Shown: positions 38,367 through 47,708, numbered from the stretch's first letter. The stretch: DNA of 56,209 nucleotides from JBOFDK01 sp051646925 (GCA_051646925.1 JBOFDK010000083.1:1-56209); one strand, 5' to 3'. Made by a program: numbers and translations. The notes: generated by a model not told the origin, from the letters alone.

Positions 38367-38644
38367 TATTTTTTCTCCTTATTATTTGTTTGATTTTTAT
38401 TTGCCTAAAATTAAACATCTTATTTTTATCATCTATTTCTATTAATCTTTTGTCCTTATATATTAATATGTGCTAACATCTATTTTGGTGAATTATTCTA
38501 TGATATTTTATTATATTTATTTTTTTTCTTTATATTACTTTTTTTATTATATTTATTTTTTTCACAACATATTTAATATATTAGATATATTCACTATATT
38601 AAATATGTTTCTTTAACTAATTTATATATATTTATTTTAAGTAT
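38367..38644. other. Intergenic region upstream of the SLH gene with a 14-bp inverted repeat
   Basis: AT-rich. It contains the perfect inverted repeat ACATATTTAATATA (38567-38580) / TATATTAAATATGT (38595-38608), about 200 bp before the SLH gene start. No clear promoter boxes were found. Confidence 0.55.
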
Positions 38645-38693
38645 AAAAAAATAAGCTTTACCCAAACTTATTTTGGAATAAAGCTTATTTTTA
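38645..38693 (-). terminator. Terminator of the second DEAD-box helicase gene
   Basis: AATAAGCTTTA pairs with TAAAGCTTATT, with an inner CCAAA/TTTGG stem and an A run that reads as T on the minus strand. It directly abuts the stop codon. Confidence 0.9.
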
Positions 38694-39806
38694 TATTATT
38701 TCTAATGATTTATTTTGTAATTTTTCAATATTTGTTAACCATATTTTTTCATCTTCACTGCAAAACGAAATAGCTACACCACTTTGACCGGCTCTTCCCG
38801 TTCGCCCAATACGATGTATATACGTCTCTGGAACATTTGGTATATCTAAATTTATAACATGCGATAATCTATCAATATCAATACCTCTTGCTGCTACATC
38901 TGTTGCAACTAATATTTTAATTTCTTTTTGCTTAAATAATTCTAATGCCTTCTGACGTTCTGACTGATTTTTATCTCCATGAATAGCTTTATTTCTTATA
39001 TTAGCTACATTAATTGCTTTACTAACTTTATCTGCTTTCTTTTTTGTTCTTGTAAAAATAATCATTGAATCAAATTTTTCTGTTTTTAATAACTCTAAAA
39101 GTTTTTCCATTTTTTCTGTTTCATCTGCAAAATATACTTTTTGTTTAATTTCAATTTCTGATGAATTATCCGATTTTATTTTTACAGGATTTTTCAATAT
39201 TTTATTCGCTAGCCTATTTACATCTTCTGATATAGTAGCTGAAAATAATATATTTTGTCTGTTTTTTGGTAATTGTGCTATAATTTCTTTTACCTCTTTA
39301 ATCATTGCTATATCAAGCATTTGATCTGCTTCGTCTAAAACTAGCATTGTTATATTTTTAAAATCTACAAACCCTTGTTTCATTAAATCAACTAATCTTC
39401 CTGGTGTTGCAACCAAAACTTCTGGCTCTTTTTTTAAAACTTTTATATGTCGTTTAGGTGTAACGCCTCCAAAAATAACACCAATTTCAATATTTAAACG
39501 CTCTCCATAATGCTTAAACTGTTCTCCAATTTGAATAGCTAGTTCTCTCGTTGGTGCTAGTACTAACGCTTGAATTGTTTTTTTTCCTTCTGCACAAACT
39601 ATTCTTTCTTTATTCAAAATATTTTGTAGCACTGGAATAACAAATGCATCTGTTTTTCCTGTTCCTGTTTGAGCACATCCTATCAAGTCTCTTCCACTTA
39701 ATAATACTGGAATAGCTTTTTCTTGTATTTGTGTGAAATTTTTATAATTTTTTTCCTCCATTCCTTCTATAATTAATTTTTCTAGTTCTATATCTTGAAA
39801 TTTCAT
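38691..39806 (-). CDS. DEAD-box RNA helicase, short form
   Basis: 371-residue core helicase without C-terminal extension. It has the Q motif FTQIQEKAIP, Walker A AQTGTGKT, PTRELAIQI, the DEAD box VLDEADQML, SAT, IIFTRTKKKADKVSKAI, VATDVAARGIDID and HRIGRTGRAG. GAGGAGAAACAA precedes the ATG at 39806; the GTG at 39827 is upstream of that site. RhlE/CshB-like short helicases act in ribosome assembly or cold response; the subtype is not assigned. Confidence 0.93.
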   Translation of the reverse strand: MKFQDIELEKLIIEGMEEKNYKNFTQIQEKAIPVLLSGRDLIGCAQTGTGKTDAFVIPVLQNILNKERIVCAEGKKTIQALVLAPTRELAIQIGEQFKHYGERLNIEIGVIFGGVTPKRHIKVLKKEPEVLVATPGRLVDLMKQGFVDFKNITMLVLDEADQMLDIAMIKEVKEIIAQLPKNRQNILFSATISEDVNRLANKILKNPVKIKSDNSSEIEIKQKVYFADETEKMEKLLELLKTEKFDSMIIFTRTKKKADKVSKAINVANIRNKAIHGDKNQSERQKALELFKQKEIKILVATDVAARGIDIDRLSHVINLDIPNVPETYIHRIGRTGRAGQSGVAISFCSEDEKIWLTNIEKLQNKSLEII

Positions 39807-39869
39807 TTGTTTCTCCTCATGTATCACAATATTTTTATGTTTTAAAATTTAAATATATATGTGACATAA

Positions 39870-40472
39870 TTATCTTCTGATTTTTCTATAACTATTTTTT
39901 TGATTTTGATTCATCATATATCCTGATGCTGCACCTATCATTCCGCCTATTATATGCGTTAAATTTGATATATTATTATGCACAAACAATCCTTCATAAA
40001 CTTCTCCTGTCATATATATAAGCGCTACTATTATAAATGTTATAGGAATAGTTCCTTCTCCAAAACTTGTGTATGAAGACAATATTATAAAAGCGTATAC
40101 AATTCCGCTTGCACCAAATAATTGTATATTACTAAATAATATAGCATTTACGACACCTGTCAAAATAGCTGTTATACAAATAACACCTCCTATAGCCAAA
40201 CTACCATATTTTTCTTCTAACATTGGACCTAAAATTAATATAAGCATAATATTACCCATAAAATGCTCCCATCCATCATGTCCAAATACGTGCCCTAGCA
40301 ATCTTATATATGTTAATGGTTCTAGTAGCGATGATCTATATGTACTAAAAATAAAATTATTTGTTGTTCCATTTGTCATTTGATTAAGTATTAATGCAAT
40401 AAAACAAATTATTGCAAACATCAATATAACTGGTGAATTAAAAGATATTTTTGATTCGAATAATTTTTTCAC
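39870..40472 (-). CDS. Rhomboid family intramembrane serine protease
   Basis: Cleaves membrane proteins within the bilayer. The 200 residues have six membrane segments and the catalytic set: Asn/His in WEHFMGNIML, Ser in LFGASGIVYAFI, and the second-dyad His in NLTHIIGGMIGA. No ATG fits the frame. GTG at 40472 lies 10 bp after AAAGGA and is chosen over TTG at 40478. The in-sequence ATG at 40482 is out of frame. Confidence 0.88.
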   Translation of the reverse strand: MKKLFESKISFNSPVILMFAIICFIALILNQMTNGTTNNFIFSTYRSSLLEPLTYIRLLGHVFGHDGWEHFMGNIMLILILGPMLEEKYGSLAIGGVICITAILTGVVNAILFSNIQLFGASGIVYAFIILSSYTSFGEGTIPITFIIVALIYMTGEVYEGLFVHNNISNLTHIIGGMIGAASGYMMNQNQKNSYRKIRR

Positions 40473-40646
40473 AAGCAACCATTCCTTTGATATTTTATTT
40501 GTATATAGTTATTGTTTATAATATGATATATGTCCAACTTTATTATTTTATACATTATGATATTAATAACTGTTTAATACAACTTCAAAATATTTTAGGT
40601 CAAAATAATTTTATTAATATTTTCTATATTTTCTTTCATATAATAC

Positions 40647-41081
40647 TTATTTTTTATTAATTTTTTTCCATTCCATACTCATTTCAATCTCTCCTGTATT
40701 TTCATCTACTGTCTTCTCTATAATTTTAAATCCTTGTTTTATATAAAAATTAATTGCTTTAATATTTTTTTCATATACAGATAATGTTAGTTTATCATAC
40801 TTTTTTTTAATTTTTTCGACAAGCTCTTTACCTATTCCTTTATTCTGCCTACTATCTGTTACAAATATTCCTGCAATATATCCATCTATCAGACCTACAA
40901 ATCCTCTAATATTATTATATTCTTCATATATATATATTTCAGCTTCAGGTAACATTTTTTTTACCATATCAAAATTATTTAACCAATAATCTTTTTTAAT
41001 AAATTTGTGTGCTTTAATGTTCGTGTCTAACCAAATTTTCATTACTATGTCTAAATCTTCATTTTTAAAATTTCTTATCAT
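40647..41081 (-). CDS. GNAT family N-acetyltransferase
   Basis: Acetyl-CoA-dependent acetyltransferase of 144 residues (MIRNFKNEDLDIVMKIWLDTN). The acetyl-CoA loop is RQNKGIGKELVEKI, and the C-terminal YEKNIKAINFYIKQGF is typical. It is similar in outline to E. coli YjaB/YiaC; the substrate is unknown. AAGGAGGCAAAAAA precedes the ATG. A compound AAAT/AGAT microsatellite lies 36-90 bp upstream. Confidence 0.9.
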   Translation of the reverse strand: MIRNFKNEDLDIVMKIWLDTNIKAHKFIKKDYWLNNFDMVKKMLPEAEIYIYEEYNNIRGFVGLIDGYIAGIFVTDSRQNKGIGKELVEKIKKKYDKLTLSVYEKNIKAINFYIKQGFKIIEKTVDENTGEIEMSMEWKKINKK

Positions 41082-41116
41082 TTTTTTGCCTCCTTAAATT
41101 ATCTATCTATTTTTTA

Positions 41117-41173
41117 TAAATAAATAAATAAATAGATAGATAGATAGATAGATAGATAAATAAATAAATAATT
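41117..41173. repeat. Compound microsatellite (AAAT)n(AGAT)n(AAAT)n
   Basis: Tetranucleotide run in the region upstream of the GNAT gene and downstream of the DUF4236 gene. Confidence 0.95.
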
Positions 41174-41231
41174 AAATAGATACTTGCTTACTTAGATGTT
41201 TATTTAAATAAATGTTTACTTAAATTTTCAA

Positions 41232-42560
41232 CTATACGTTTTCTAAAGGGGTTATCTTCTTTGCTTCAAAAGTTTTAGTAAAATTATGTATATTTTGAAA
41301 CTCATTTATCGCTAATATAGGTGTCACTTGTTTCACATTCATATTTGATAATTTTTCCTTATCAAATATTATAGAGTAAATATATTCATCATTTATTTTT
41401 CCAGTTGCTTCGTTCAGTCTTTGAGTATATCCTGAAACAAGTATTTTTTTTATTTGAGTATTAATGTTAAATAAATTTCCTGCAAAAAACAAAGCCATTC
41501 CACAGCAACAATTTAAATAATCTTCTTTGTATTCTTTTTTAGCTTTTTCTTTAATTTTTATTTTACCTGATGCAAGTATATTTGCTTTTTTGTTAGGCAT
41601 ATTTTCTATTTCTGGTAAATCTATATCTATCATTATAACTTTATTTATTTCACAATAATTATAATCTACATTAAATTCTACAGGTAGCACTAACTCTTTT
41701 AAAAATAGTTCTATTTGCCCCTCAATAAACTCTTTATCTCCTTTTATATAATTTTCAAGATGTTTTTTATCTTGTTCATATTTTTTCATATTCTTTTTAT
41801 CTTCTAGTTTTTTTATTTCATTTTGCTTAATATAGTATTCCTTCTCTGCTATCTTCTGTTGTTCTTTTATTTTTTTTATTTCTTTTTCTAAATTTGTATT
41901 TACATATTTTTTTTCTTCTTCTTTTTTACTCCAAAATTTCCACTGCGGAACTATCTTTTTAGCTTTTTCTTCTAACTGTTTTACAATTTCTGATTCTTTT
42001 ATTTCTTCTGTAATATATGGCTGAATTTCATATTCGTTATACTCAATATTTTTTAATTGTGTTTGTATCATTTCTTCATTTATAAGTTCTGGTGTTAATT
42101 TATGTATATTAAGTATTAAATCTGTTTCTGTATTTATTTTATTCACTAATTCATCACTTAATATTTTAACGCCTTCTCTATATAATTCTGTCTTTTTTAA
42201 TTGCTTTATAATATTTTCATCCGTAACTACTTTATCTTTATTTTTTTCTTTTACAATAATTTCACCATCATCTGTAATATCCATACAATAATGAATTTCT
42301 TCTGTCTGATTACTATTAGCTACTTTATGATTATAATTACCATGTTGTTTTTTAGTATTGTTAATATTATTACCGCTGTTACTACTTCCAATTTTAACTC
42401 TATCATATATACCTGTACCTGGTATTCCTGTATTCAAGTATGCCCCTTTTTTTCCTATATTAACAGAACAACCTGGTATTCCTACCGTTGTACTTATCCC
42501 CGTTTTTGATATGTTAATTTTTAAACCTTTAGCAATTCTAATAGTTTTTCTATATCTCAT
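41232..42560 (-). CDS. DUF4236 domain protein with long coiled coil
   Basis: 442 residues. The N-terminal ~58 residues fit DUF4236 (RKTIRIAKGLKINISKTG, STTVGIPGCSVNIGKKGAYL, NTGIPGTGIY). A Glu/Lys-rich coiled coil (~150-290) and a C-terminal ~150-residue beta/alpha domain (NYCEINKVIMIDIDLPEIEN) follow. TAGGGGTGAAATA precedes the ATG. The domain is widespread in bacteria and of unknown function. Confidence 0.85.
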   Translation of the reverse strand: MRYRKTIRIAKGLKINISKTGISTTVGIPGCSVNIGKKGAYLNTGIPGTGIYDRVKIGSSNSGNNINNTKKQHGNYNHKVANSNQTEEIHYCMDITDDGEIIVKEKNKDKVVTDENIIKQLKKTELYREGVKILSDELVNKINTETDLILNIHKLTPELINEEMIQTQLKNIEYNEYEIQPYITEEIKESEIVKQLEEKAKKIVPQWKFWSKKEEEKKYVNTNLEKEIKKIKEQQKIAEKEYYIKQNEIKKLEDKKNMKKYEQDKKHLENYIKGDKEFIEGQIELFLKELVLPVEFNVDYNYCEINKVIMIDIDLPEIENMPNKKANILASGKIKIKEKAKKEYKEDYLNCCCGMALFFAGNLFNINTQIKKILVSGYTQRLNEATGKINDEYIYSIIFDKEKLSNMNVKQVTPILAINEFQNIHNFTKTFEAKKITPLENV

Positions 42561-42587
42561 TATTTCACCCCTATTATAATCTTTTTA

Positions 42588-42634
42588 TAAAAAAATAATC
42601 CTTAACCATATTATAACTTATGTTTAAGGATTAT
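42588..42634 (-). terminator. Terminator of the SDR gene
   Basis: ATAATCCTTAA pairs with TTAAGGATTAT; the minus strand then has seven T. Confidence 0.85.
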
Positions 42635-42683
42635 ATATTAACTATTTTATTTCAAAAATTAAATAATTTAAATAACTATATCT

Positions 42684-43511
42684 CTAAAATGATGTCCATC
42701 CACCATCTGTTTGCAGTGTAGCACCAGTCATATGCGTCGCATCATCTGATGCTAAAAATAATATTGATGCAGCCTGCTCTTCTGCCATAGCATTTCTTTT
42801 TTGCATATTTTGTATTTTTTGACCAGCCATAGACTGCGCCTCCAAAGGATCTATACCATTTGCTATAGCTTGCATTCTTCTCTCTTTTACAAATTGCATA
42901 GCCTCTTCTACCATAGGTGTGTCTGTCCCTGCTGGATTAACTGAGTTTATTCTAATATTAAATTTTGCATAATCTATTGCTAAATTTTTAGTTAATCCAT
43001 TTACAGCATGTTTAGATGCTACATATGCCGGATTTCCTGGTAATCCTGTTAGACCTGCTATTGAAGCATTATTTACAACAACACCTGTATTTTTTTGCGC
43101 TAAAAATTGTTTTATTTCATGCTTACATGAAAAATATACACTATAAAAATTATTATCCATTGTATAGTCCATATTTTCTTTCGTTAATTCATGTATTGGA
43201 CTTGGATTTCCCATAACACCTGCATTATTTATTGCTATATCTAATTTACCAAATTTGGATATAGCCTCTTCAACCATCTTCTTAGATGATTCCTCTTTAG
43301 ATAAATCTAATTCAAGAAATATCCCATCTCCTCCATTTTCTTTAATAATTTGGAGAGTCTCTTCTCCCTCTTCTTTATTTATATCTACTAAAACTAGTTT
43401 AGCACCTTCTTTAGAAGCTCTTATCGCAGTAGCTCTTCCTATCCCATTCGCACTACCTGTAATAATCATAACCTTATCTTTAAATCTATTTTCAAAATAT
43501 TGTTTTTCCAT
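42684..43511 (-). CDS. Short-chain dehydrogenase/reductase
   Basis: NAD(P)-dependent oxidoreductase with a Rossmann fold. The 275 residues have the cofactor motif GSANGIGRA, NNAGVMG, the catalytic Ser in NASIAG, YVASK (Tyr-X3-Lys), NPAGTDTP and C-terminal GATLQTDGGWTS. Asp in LVLVDINKEEG after beta-2 suggests NAD rather than NADP. GATGAGGTGACAT precedes the ATG. The substrate is unknown. Confidence 0.93.
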   Translation of the reverse strand: MEKQYFENRFKDKVMIITGSANGIGRATAIRASKEGAKLVLVDINKEEGEETLQIIKENGGDGIFLELDLSKEESSKKMVEEAISKFGKLDIAINNAGVMGNPSPIHELTKENMDYTMDNNFYSVYFSCKHEIKQFLAQKNTGVVVNNASIAGLTGLPGNPAYVASKHAVNGLTKNLAIDYAKFNIRINSVNPAGTDTPMVEEAMQFVKERRMQAIANGIDPLEAQSMAGQKIQNMQKRNAMAEEQAASILFLASDDATHMTGATLQTDGGWTSF

Positions 43512-43557
43512 ATGTCACCTCATCTTATATTACTAGAACATACATTAATTAACATGA

Positions 43558-43895
43558 TTATATATTAATACCTATTAAAGCGCAACTAATAGCAGCTTCA
43601 TTAATAATATCCGGTCTATTTGTAGCGGTAATAACGATAACGTCTTCTACGTTATTCATTTCTACTAATAATGCATTAAGAGTTTGTTCTCTTTCGCTTT
43701 CTCCTGATGTGCCTGTTCTAGCTCCACCTATGGCATCTATTTCATCTATAACTATAATTGATGGGCCATGTTCTTCGGCAGTTGCAAACAAGTTTCTAAT
43801 TCTTTTCGCCCCTGCTCCAACATTCTCATATAGTTCAGGTTCAAGCTATGTATTTTATGTTTTAAATCTCTTTTTGCTTCTTCATTACCTGCAAT
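43558..43895 (-). pseudogene. Decayed inverted partial copy of the neighbouring ftsH
   Basis: Read on the minus strand, this matches the FtsH gene at 44270-46159 in three blocks: NEEAKRDLKHKIHS..EPELYENVGA, then GAKRIRNLFATAEEHGPS through NRPDI, then INEAAISCAL. The ~140 bp with Walker A and the ~190 bp with the second region of homology and sensor arginines are deleted, and a 4-bp loss near 43845 shifts the frame. The zinc-protease part is absent. Most residues of the kept blocks are identical, so the copy is recent or under gene conversion. It is not functional. Confidence 0.88.
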
Positions 43896-44072
43896 TATGC
43901 ATGTTTAACTCTATTCTAGTAATATTTATTTAGCACTTATACTGCATTTAACCTCTTTTTATATATATACAAAAAATAAATTATATTTTTTCCGACAAAC
44001 AGAAACCCTTTAATTGCAAGCGTTTGGAAATATTTTCATGAAAATAAAGGAATAATGTAGTTACTTGCAACA

Positions 44073-44101
44073 TTGACAACTGTGTCTAACAATAATTTAA
44101 T
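44073..44101 (+). promoter_or_regulatory. Promoter of ftsH
   Basis: -35 TTGACA (44073-44078), 17 bp, -10 TTTAAT (44096-44101). The 5' leader is about 160 nt. Confidence 0.65.
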
Positions 44102-44269
44102 ATACTATGTGAAGCTTATATCCATATATATACATTTTTATACTTATACATATTACTTTGAATTTAAAAGAGTCAATAATAATAAAGTTATAGAAATTGA
44201 TATCTACACTATGGTTTCTAAAAACAATTATAAAAATCATAACATTAAATTAACTAGAGGAGATTTGCT

Positions 44270-46159
44270 ATGAGGGACTTTTTTGAAAAACTAAAGGAAA
44301 AACGAAAGCTAAGAAGAGAGAAAACTTTTGAGAGATTTAAAAAACACCCAACATGGGTGTTATTAATAATGATACTTGGGTTCATTGTGATGGCTTTATC
44401 ATGTGACCCTATTAATTGGATGGAAGTGCAAAAAAGACCTAGAGAATTAGACTATCCTACATTTGTAAAAATATTGGAAATGGATAACGTAGCCAAAGTT
44501 ATCATTGACTCTCGAAACTCTTCATTCTTATTAACAGACAAGCAAGACCAAAAATATAGAGTACCTCACCCTGAAACTCCTGAGTTCAAAATATCTCTTT
44601 TGAACAAAGGAATTGAAGTATCTGAACTGTCTCTATACAAAGATATAATCAAACCAAATAAAACTCTATTCATAGTTGCTCTTCTTGTATTACTTGCGAT
44701 TGTTGTAGCTATCCTCGGATGTTTCGGTTTCTTCAAAGGCGCTCTTGATTTTGACTTTGATGATGATGATGAGAATATCGACTACGATTCTAATAATAGT
44801 AGAAGTACTTCTAAAACTAAAACTAAAACGAGAAACAAAATTAAATCTCACTTTAAACCGGAATTTCCAGACGTGACACTTAATGACATTGCAGGGAATG
44901 AAGAAGCAAAAAGAGATTTAAAACATAAAATACATAGTTTGATTGAACCTGAACTATATGAGAATGTTGGAGCAATTCTACCTAAAGGAATTCTTTTAAC
45001 AGGACCACCGGGAACAGGTAAAACTCTTATGGCTAAAGCACTTGCGGGAGAAAGTGGAGTTCCGTTTTTTAGCTTATCGGGGTCGGACTTTGTTGAAATG
45101 TATGTTGGAGTTGGGGCGAAAAGAATTCGAAACTTGTTTGCTGCTGCCGAAGAACATGGTCCATCAATTATATTCATAGATGAAATAGATGCTATAGGTG
45201 GAGCTAGAACAGGTAGACCAGGGGAAAGCGAAAGAGAACAAACTCTTAATGCATTATTAGTAGAAATGAACAAAGTGGAAGATGTTATCGTTATTGCTGC
45301 TACAAATAGACCGGATATGTTAGACGATGCTTTAGTTAGACCGGGTAGATTTGATAGCAAGGTGACAATGAATAACCCCTCAAAAGAAGATAGATTTAAA
45401 ATCATAGTAAAACACTTTGAAAATAAGAAAATATCGTCAGATGTTGATATTAGACAATTAGTGAAAAAAACTATGGGATTTTCGGGGGCCGCTATCGCAT
45501 CTATCATTAATGAAGCGGCTATTAGCTGTGCATTAAATGGTAGAGAAATTCTAGAAAAACAAGATTTTGACGTAGCTTACGTAAAAACACTTACAAAAGG
45601 CTACCAAGTACAAGAAGTTCAAGACGAACGTTCTAAAATAATTACTGCTTGGCATGAAGCAGGTCACACTCTTTGTACTAAGTTACTTACTAATAAAGAA
45701 ATTACAGAAGTTTCAATTATACCAACAACATCAGGAGTAGGCGGTTATACTATGAGCCACTCTGAAAGAGAAAATTATCATACAAAACAAGACTTAATAA
45801 ATGAAGTTAAAGTTCTTTATGCAGGAAGAGCTGCCGAAGAAATAGCCTCAAAATCAATACAGCTAGTAACAACAGGTGCAAGTAATGATATTAAAAGAGC
45901 TACTCAGTTAATTAAGGACTGTATTGGAATATATGGACTTGGAGAAAGTGGAATGCTTGACCTTGGACAATTTAATAAGGGAGAGTCAAGACTAATGGAT
46001 GAAGCGGTTACAATAGCTCAAACATTATACAATGAAACTCTTGAACTACTTCGTGAAAAAGAAAATTTATTAAAAGTTATTTCAAATGAACTTTTAGAAA
46101 ATGAAACATTAAGTGGTGATGACATAACCACAATAATAGAAAAAAACTCCTTCATTTAA
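44270..46159 (+). CDS. ftsH: ATP-dependent zinc metalloprotease FtsH
   Basis: Membrane-anchored AAA+ protease that degrades membrane and regulatory proteins. The 629 residues have TM1 near 28-45 (WVLLIMILGFIVMAL), a ~75-residue outside domain, TM2 near 125-150 (LFIVALLVLLAIVVAILG), an Asp/Ser-rich linker, Walker A GPPGTGKT (245-252), Walker B IIFIDEID, the second region of homology ATNRPDMLDDALVRPGRFD, and zinc site HEAGH (462-466) with the third-ligand region TTGASNDI. AGAGGAGATTTGCT precedes the ATG. Arg codons are nearly all AGA here, whereas many neighbours use CGT, a hint of different origin. Upstream lies a decayed inverted piece of the same gene. Confidence 0.95.
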   Translation: MRDFFEKLKEKRKLRREKTFERFKKHPTWVLLIMILGFIVMALSCDPINWMEVQKRPRELDYPTFVKILEMDNVAKVIIDSRNSSFLLTDKQDQKYRVPHPETPEFKISLLNKGIEVSELSLYKDIIKPNKTLFIVALLVLLAIVVAILGCFGFFKGALDFDFDDDDENIDYDSNNSRSTSKTKTKTRNKIKSHFKPEFPDVTLNDIAGNEEAKRDLKHKIHSLIEPELYENVGAILPKGILLTGPPGTGKTLMAKALAGESGVPFFSLSGSDFVEMYVGVGAKRIRNLFAAAEEHGPSIIFIDEIDAIGGARTGRPGESEREQTLNALLVEMNKVEDVIVIAATNRPDMLDDALVRPGRFDSKVTMNNPSKEDRFKIIVKHFENKKISSDVDIRQLVKKTMGFSGAAIASIINEAAISCALNGREILEKQDFDVAYVKTLTKGYQVQEVQDERSKIITAWHEAGHTLCTKLLTNKEITEVSIIPTTSGVGGYTMSHSERENYHTKQDLINEVKVLYAGRAAEEIASKSIQLVTTGASNDIKRATQLIKDCIGIYGLGESGMLDLGQFNKGESRLMDEAVTIAQTLYNETLELLREKENLLKVISNELLENETLSGDDITTIIEKNSFI

Positions 46160-46172
46160 GAAGGAGTTTTTT
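46141..46172. terminator. Terminator between ftsH and the FusB-like gene
   Basis: AAAAACTCCTTC and GAAGGAGTTTTT around a 6-base loop; the left arm is the end of ftsH. A/T runs on both sides make it usable from both strands. Confidence 0.92.
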
Positions 46173-46191
46173 ATATAATCAAATACATTCT

Positions 46192-46848
46192 TTAGTGCCT
46201 GTTATTAACTGTTTTTAAAAGTTTCTCAAGCTTTTCAGTAGATGTAATACGTTCATTACATTGTTTGCTATCTAAACATATATGAAAACCTATGGATTTA
46301 TAAGCATCTTGGTCTGACATTTTGCAAATAGGTGAAACAAATGTTACTTCATCTTCTTTACCTACATAATTGCACAGTGTACAAATATTTGTATTAGTAG
46401 AACTAATATTTGGAATTCTACAAGCCATACTAACCCATTTATTATCTAAATAATATATAATAAATAGTTTGCGAACAGATTCATCAATCCATCCTAAATA
46501 TACATTTTTTGAATTAAGTATTTCTTCCGATGGCATTTTAAGCTTCTTTTCTTTTTTTAATACTTTTCGAATTGTAGCTATATTAACATTAGGCATTCCA
46601 TATACATACTGCTCTAAATTAGTAATACGCTCATCAATAACTGAAATATCATTTAACTTACTAATATCAATCAATTCTCTTTGATCATTTGATAATCCCT
46701 GAAATATATTGAAAATATTTTCTCCAATATTCGCTTTACTCGTCTCAATAATTTTTTGATCTGTACAATTTCTAAATGTATTGTTTAAATCACGTAAATA
46801 TTTTCTGATCTTGTTATATTCATGTTTTTGGATAAAAGGCTCCATCAT
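46192..46848 (-). CDS. FusB/FBP-like elongation-factor-G-binding protein
   Basis: 218 residues resembling the FusB/FusC family, which binds EF-G and frees it from stalled ribosomes, giving fusidic acid resistance in staphylococci. The N-terminal half is helical (MMEPFIQKHEYNKIRKYLRD). The C-terminal half is a treble-clef zinc domain with WVSMACRIPN, CTLC (156-159), and GFHICLDSKQCNERI carrying His189, Cys191 and Cys197. FusB has a CxxC...H...C ligand set at matching places. Chromosomal homologues are common in Firmicutes, and resistance is not proven by sequence. AAGGAGTATGT precedes ATGATG. Confidence 0.82.
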   Translation of the reverse strand: MMEPFIQKHEYNKIRKYLRDLNNTFRNCTDQKIIETSKANIGENIFNIFQGLSNDQRELIDISKLNDISVIDERITNLEQYVYGMPNVNIATIRKVLKKEKKLKMPSEEILNSKNVYLGWIDESVRKLFIIYYLDNKWVSMACRIPNISSTNTNICTLCNYVGKEDEVTFVSPICKMSDQDAYKSIGFHICLDSKQCNERITSTEKLEKLLKTVNNRH

Positions 46849-46908
46849 ACATACTCCTTATATAATTTATTTTATATCTTCGATTTTAGTATTTTAAATT
46901 ATTTCACT

Positions 46909-47595
46909 TTATTTTATATTACTTTTTAACCTTTCACATTCACTATCTGTTAGCATTCTCCAACTTCCATAAGACAAATCTTTCATTTTAATATCCAAAA
47001 TTCGTATACGCTTTAACTCCACAACTGTATATCCAAAATTTTTGCTCATTTTGCGTATTTGCCTATTTAGTCCTTGTGTCATAATAATACTGTACGTATC
47101 TTCTGTTAACCGCCTTAATGTGCAAGGTCTTGTCTTCACACCATTAATAACTACACCTTCTGACATCCCCTTTATAAAATCATCATCAAATGCCCTGTCT
47201 AATCTTACAATATATTCTTTTTCATGCTTATTTTTTGATGCTAAAATTTCGTTGGCTAAATCTCCATCGTTTGTTAGTAAAATAAGTCCTTCTGAATCTT
47301 TATCTAATCTTCCTACTGGAAATATATATTCAGGATAATTAACAAAATTTATAATATTATCTTTGACACTAGAATCTACTGTACATGTAATTCCAACTGG
47401 CTTGTTTAGCGCAATATAAACTTTTTCGCGCGGAATAATTAGTTCATTATCAATACGAATTTCATCATCTTCTTCTACCCATTGACCCGGTATACATATT
47501 TGGTTATTAACCAATACCCTATTCGCCTCTATAAATTCGTTTGCCTTCTTTCGCGAGCAAATACCTTTGTTACTTAATAGTTTGTTAATCCGCAT
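46909..47595 (-). CDS. rluF: 23S rRNA pseudouridine synthase RluF-like (RsuA family)
   Basis: Modifies a uridine of 23S rRNA. The 228 residues have an N-terminal S4 domain (MRINKLLSNKGICSRKKANE), NKPVGITCT, the catalytic Asp in PVGRLDKDSEGLILLTND, and GLNRQIRKMSKNFGYTVVEL. The C-terminal LSYGSWRMLTDSE resembles RluF/RluB. CAGGAGATTTAAAAATTAT precedes the ATG. Copy 1 of a 62-bp repeated element lies 52 bp upstream. Confidence 0.9.
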   Translation of the reverse strand: MRINKLLSNKGICSRKKANEFIEANRVLVNNQICIPGQWVEEDDEIRIDNELIIPREKVYIALNKPVGITCTVDSSVKDNIINFVNYPEYIFPVGRLDKDSEGLILLTNDGDLANEILASKNKHEKEYIVRLDRAFDDDFIKGMSEGVVINGVKTRPCTLRRLTEDTYSIIMTQGLNRQIRKMSKNFGYTVVELKRIRILDIKMKDLSYGSWRMLTDSECERLKSNIK

Positions 47596-47646
47596 ATAAT
47601 TTTTAAATCTCCTGTCGCCTCACGCCTTATTTATTAATTCTTATTT

Positions 47647-47708
47647 TAATAGGTATTTGTTATAACATCAAGCATGACGCTTTAATATCTATAAAAAAAT
47701 ACCTACAT
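47647..47708. repeat. 62-bp dispersed element with complementary ends, copy 1
   Basis: The ends TAGGTATTT and AAATACCTA pair (9 bp). The conserved core has ATAACATCAAGCATGAC. It matches 51013-51074 over its full length, without gaps, at 54 of 62 positions by my count. It lies 52 bp before rluF on the minus strand. Confidence 0.85.

Noticed and set aside
44015..44028. CcpA cre site upstream of ftsH (TGCAAGCGTTTGGA)
   Set aside because: The left half matches the cre consensus but two positions in the right half do not; a single partial match in this context is not sufficient.
44073..44273. 66-codon ORF ending in ATGA overlap with ftsH
   Set aside because: Its TTG start is the -35 box of the ftsH promoter, it has no ribosome binding site and its composition is non-coding-like; the overlap is chance.
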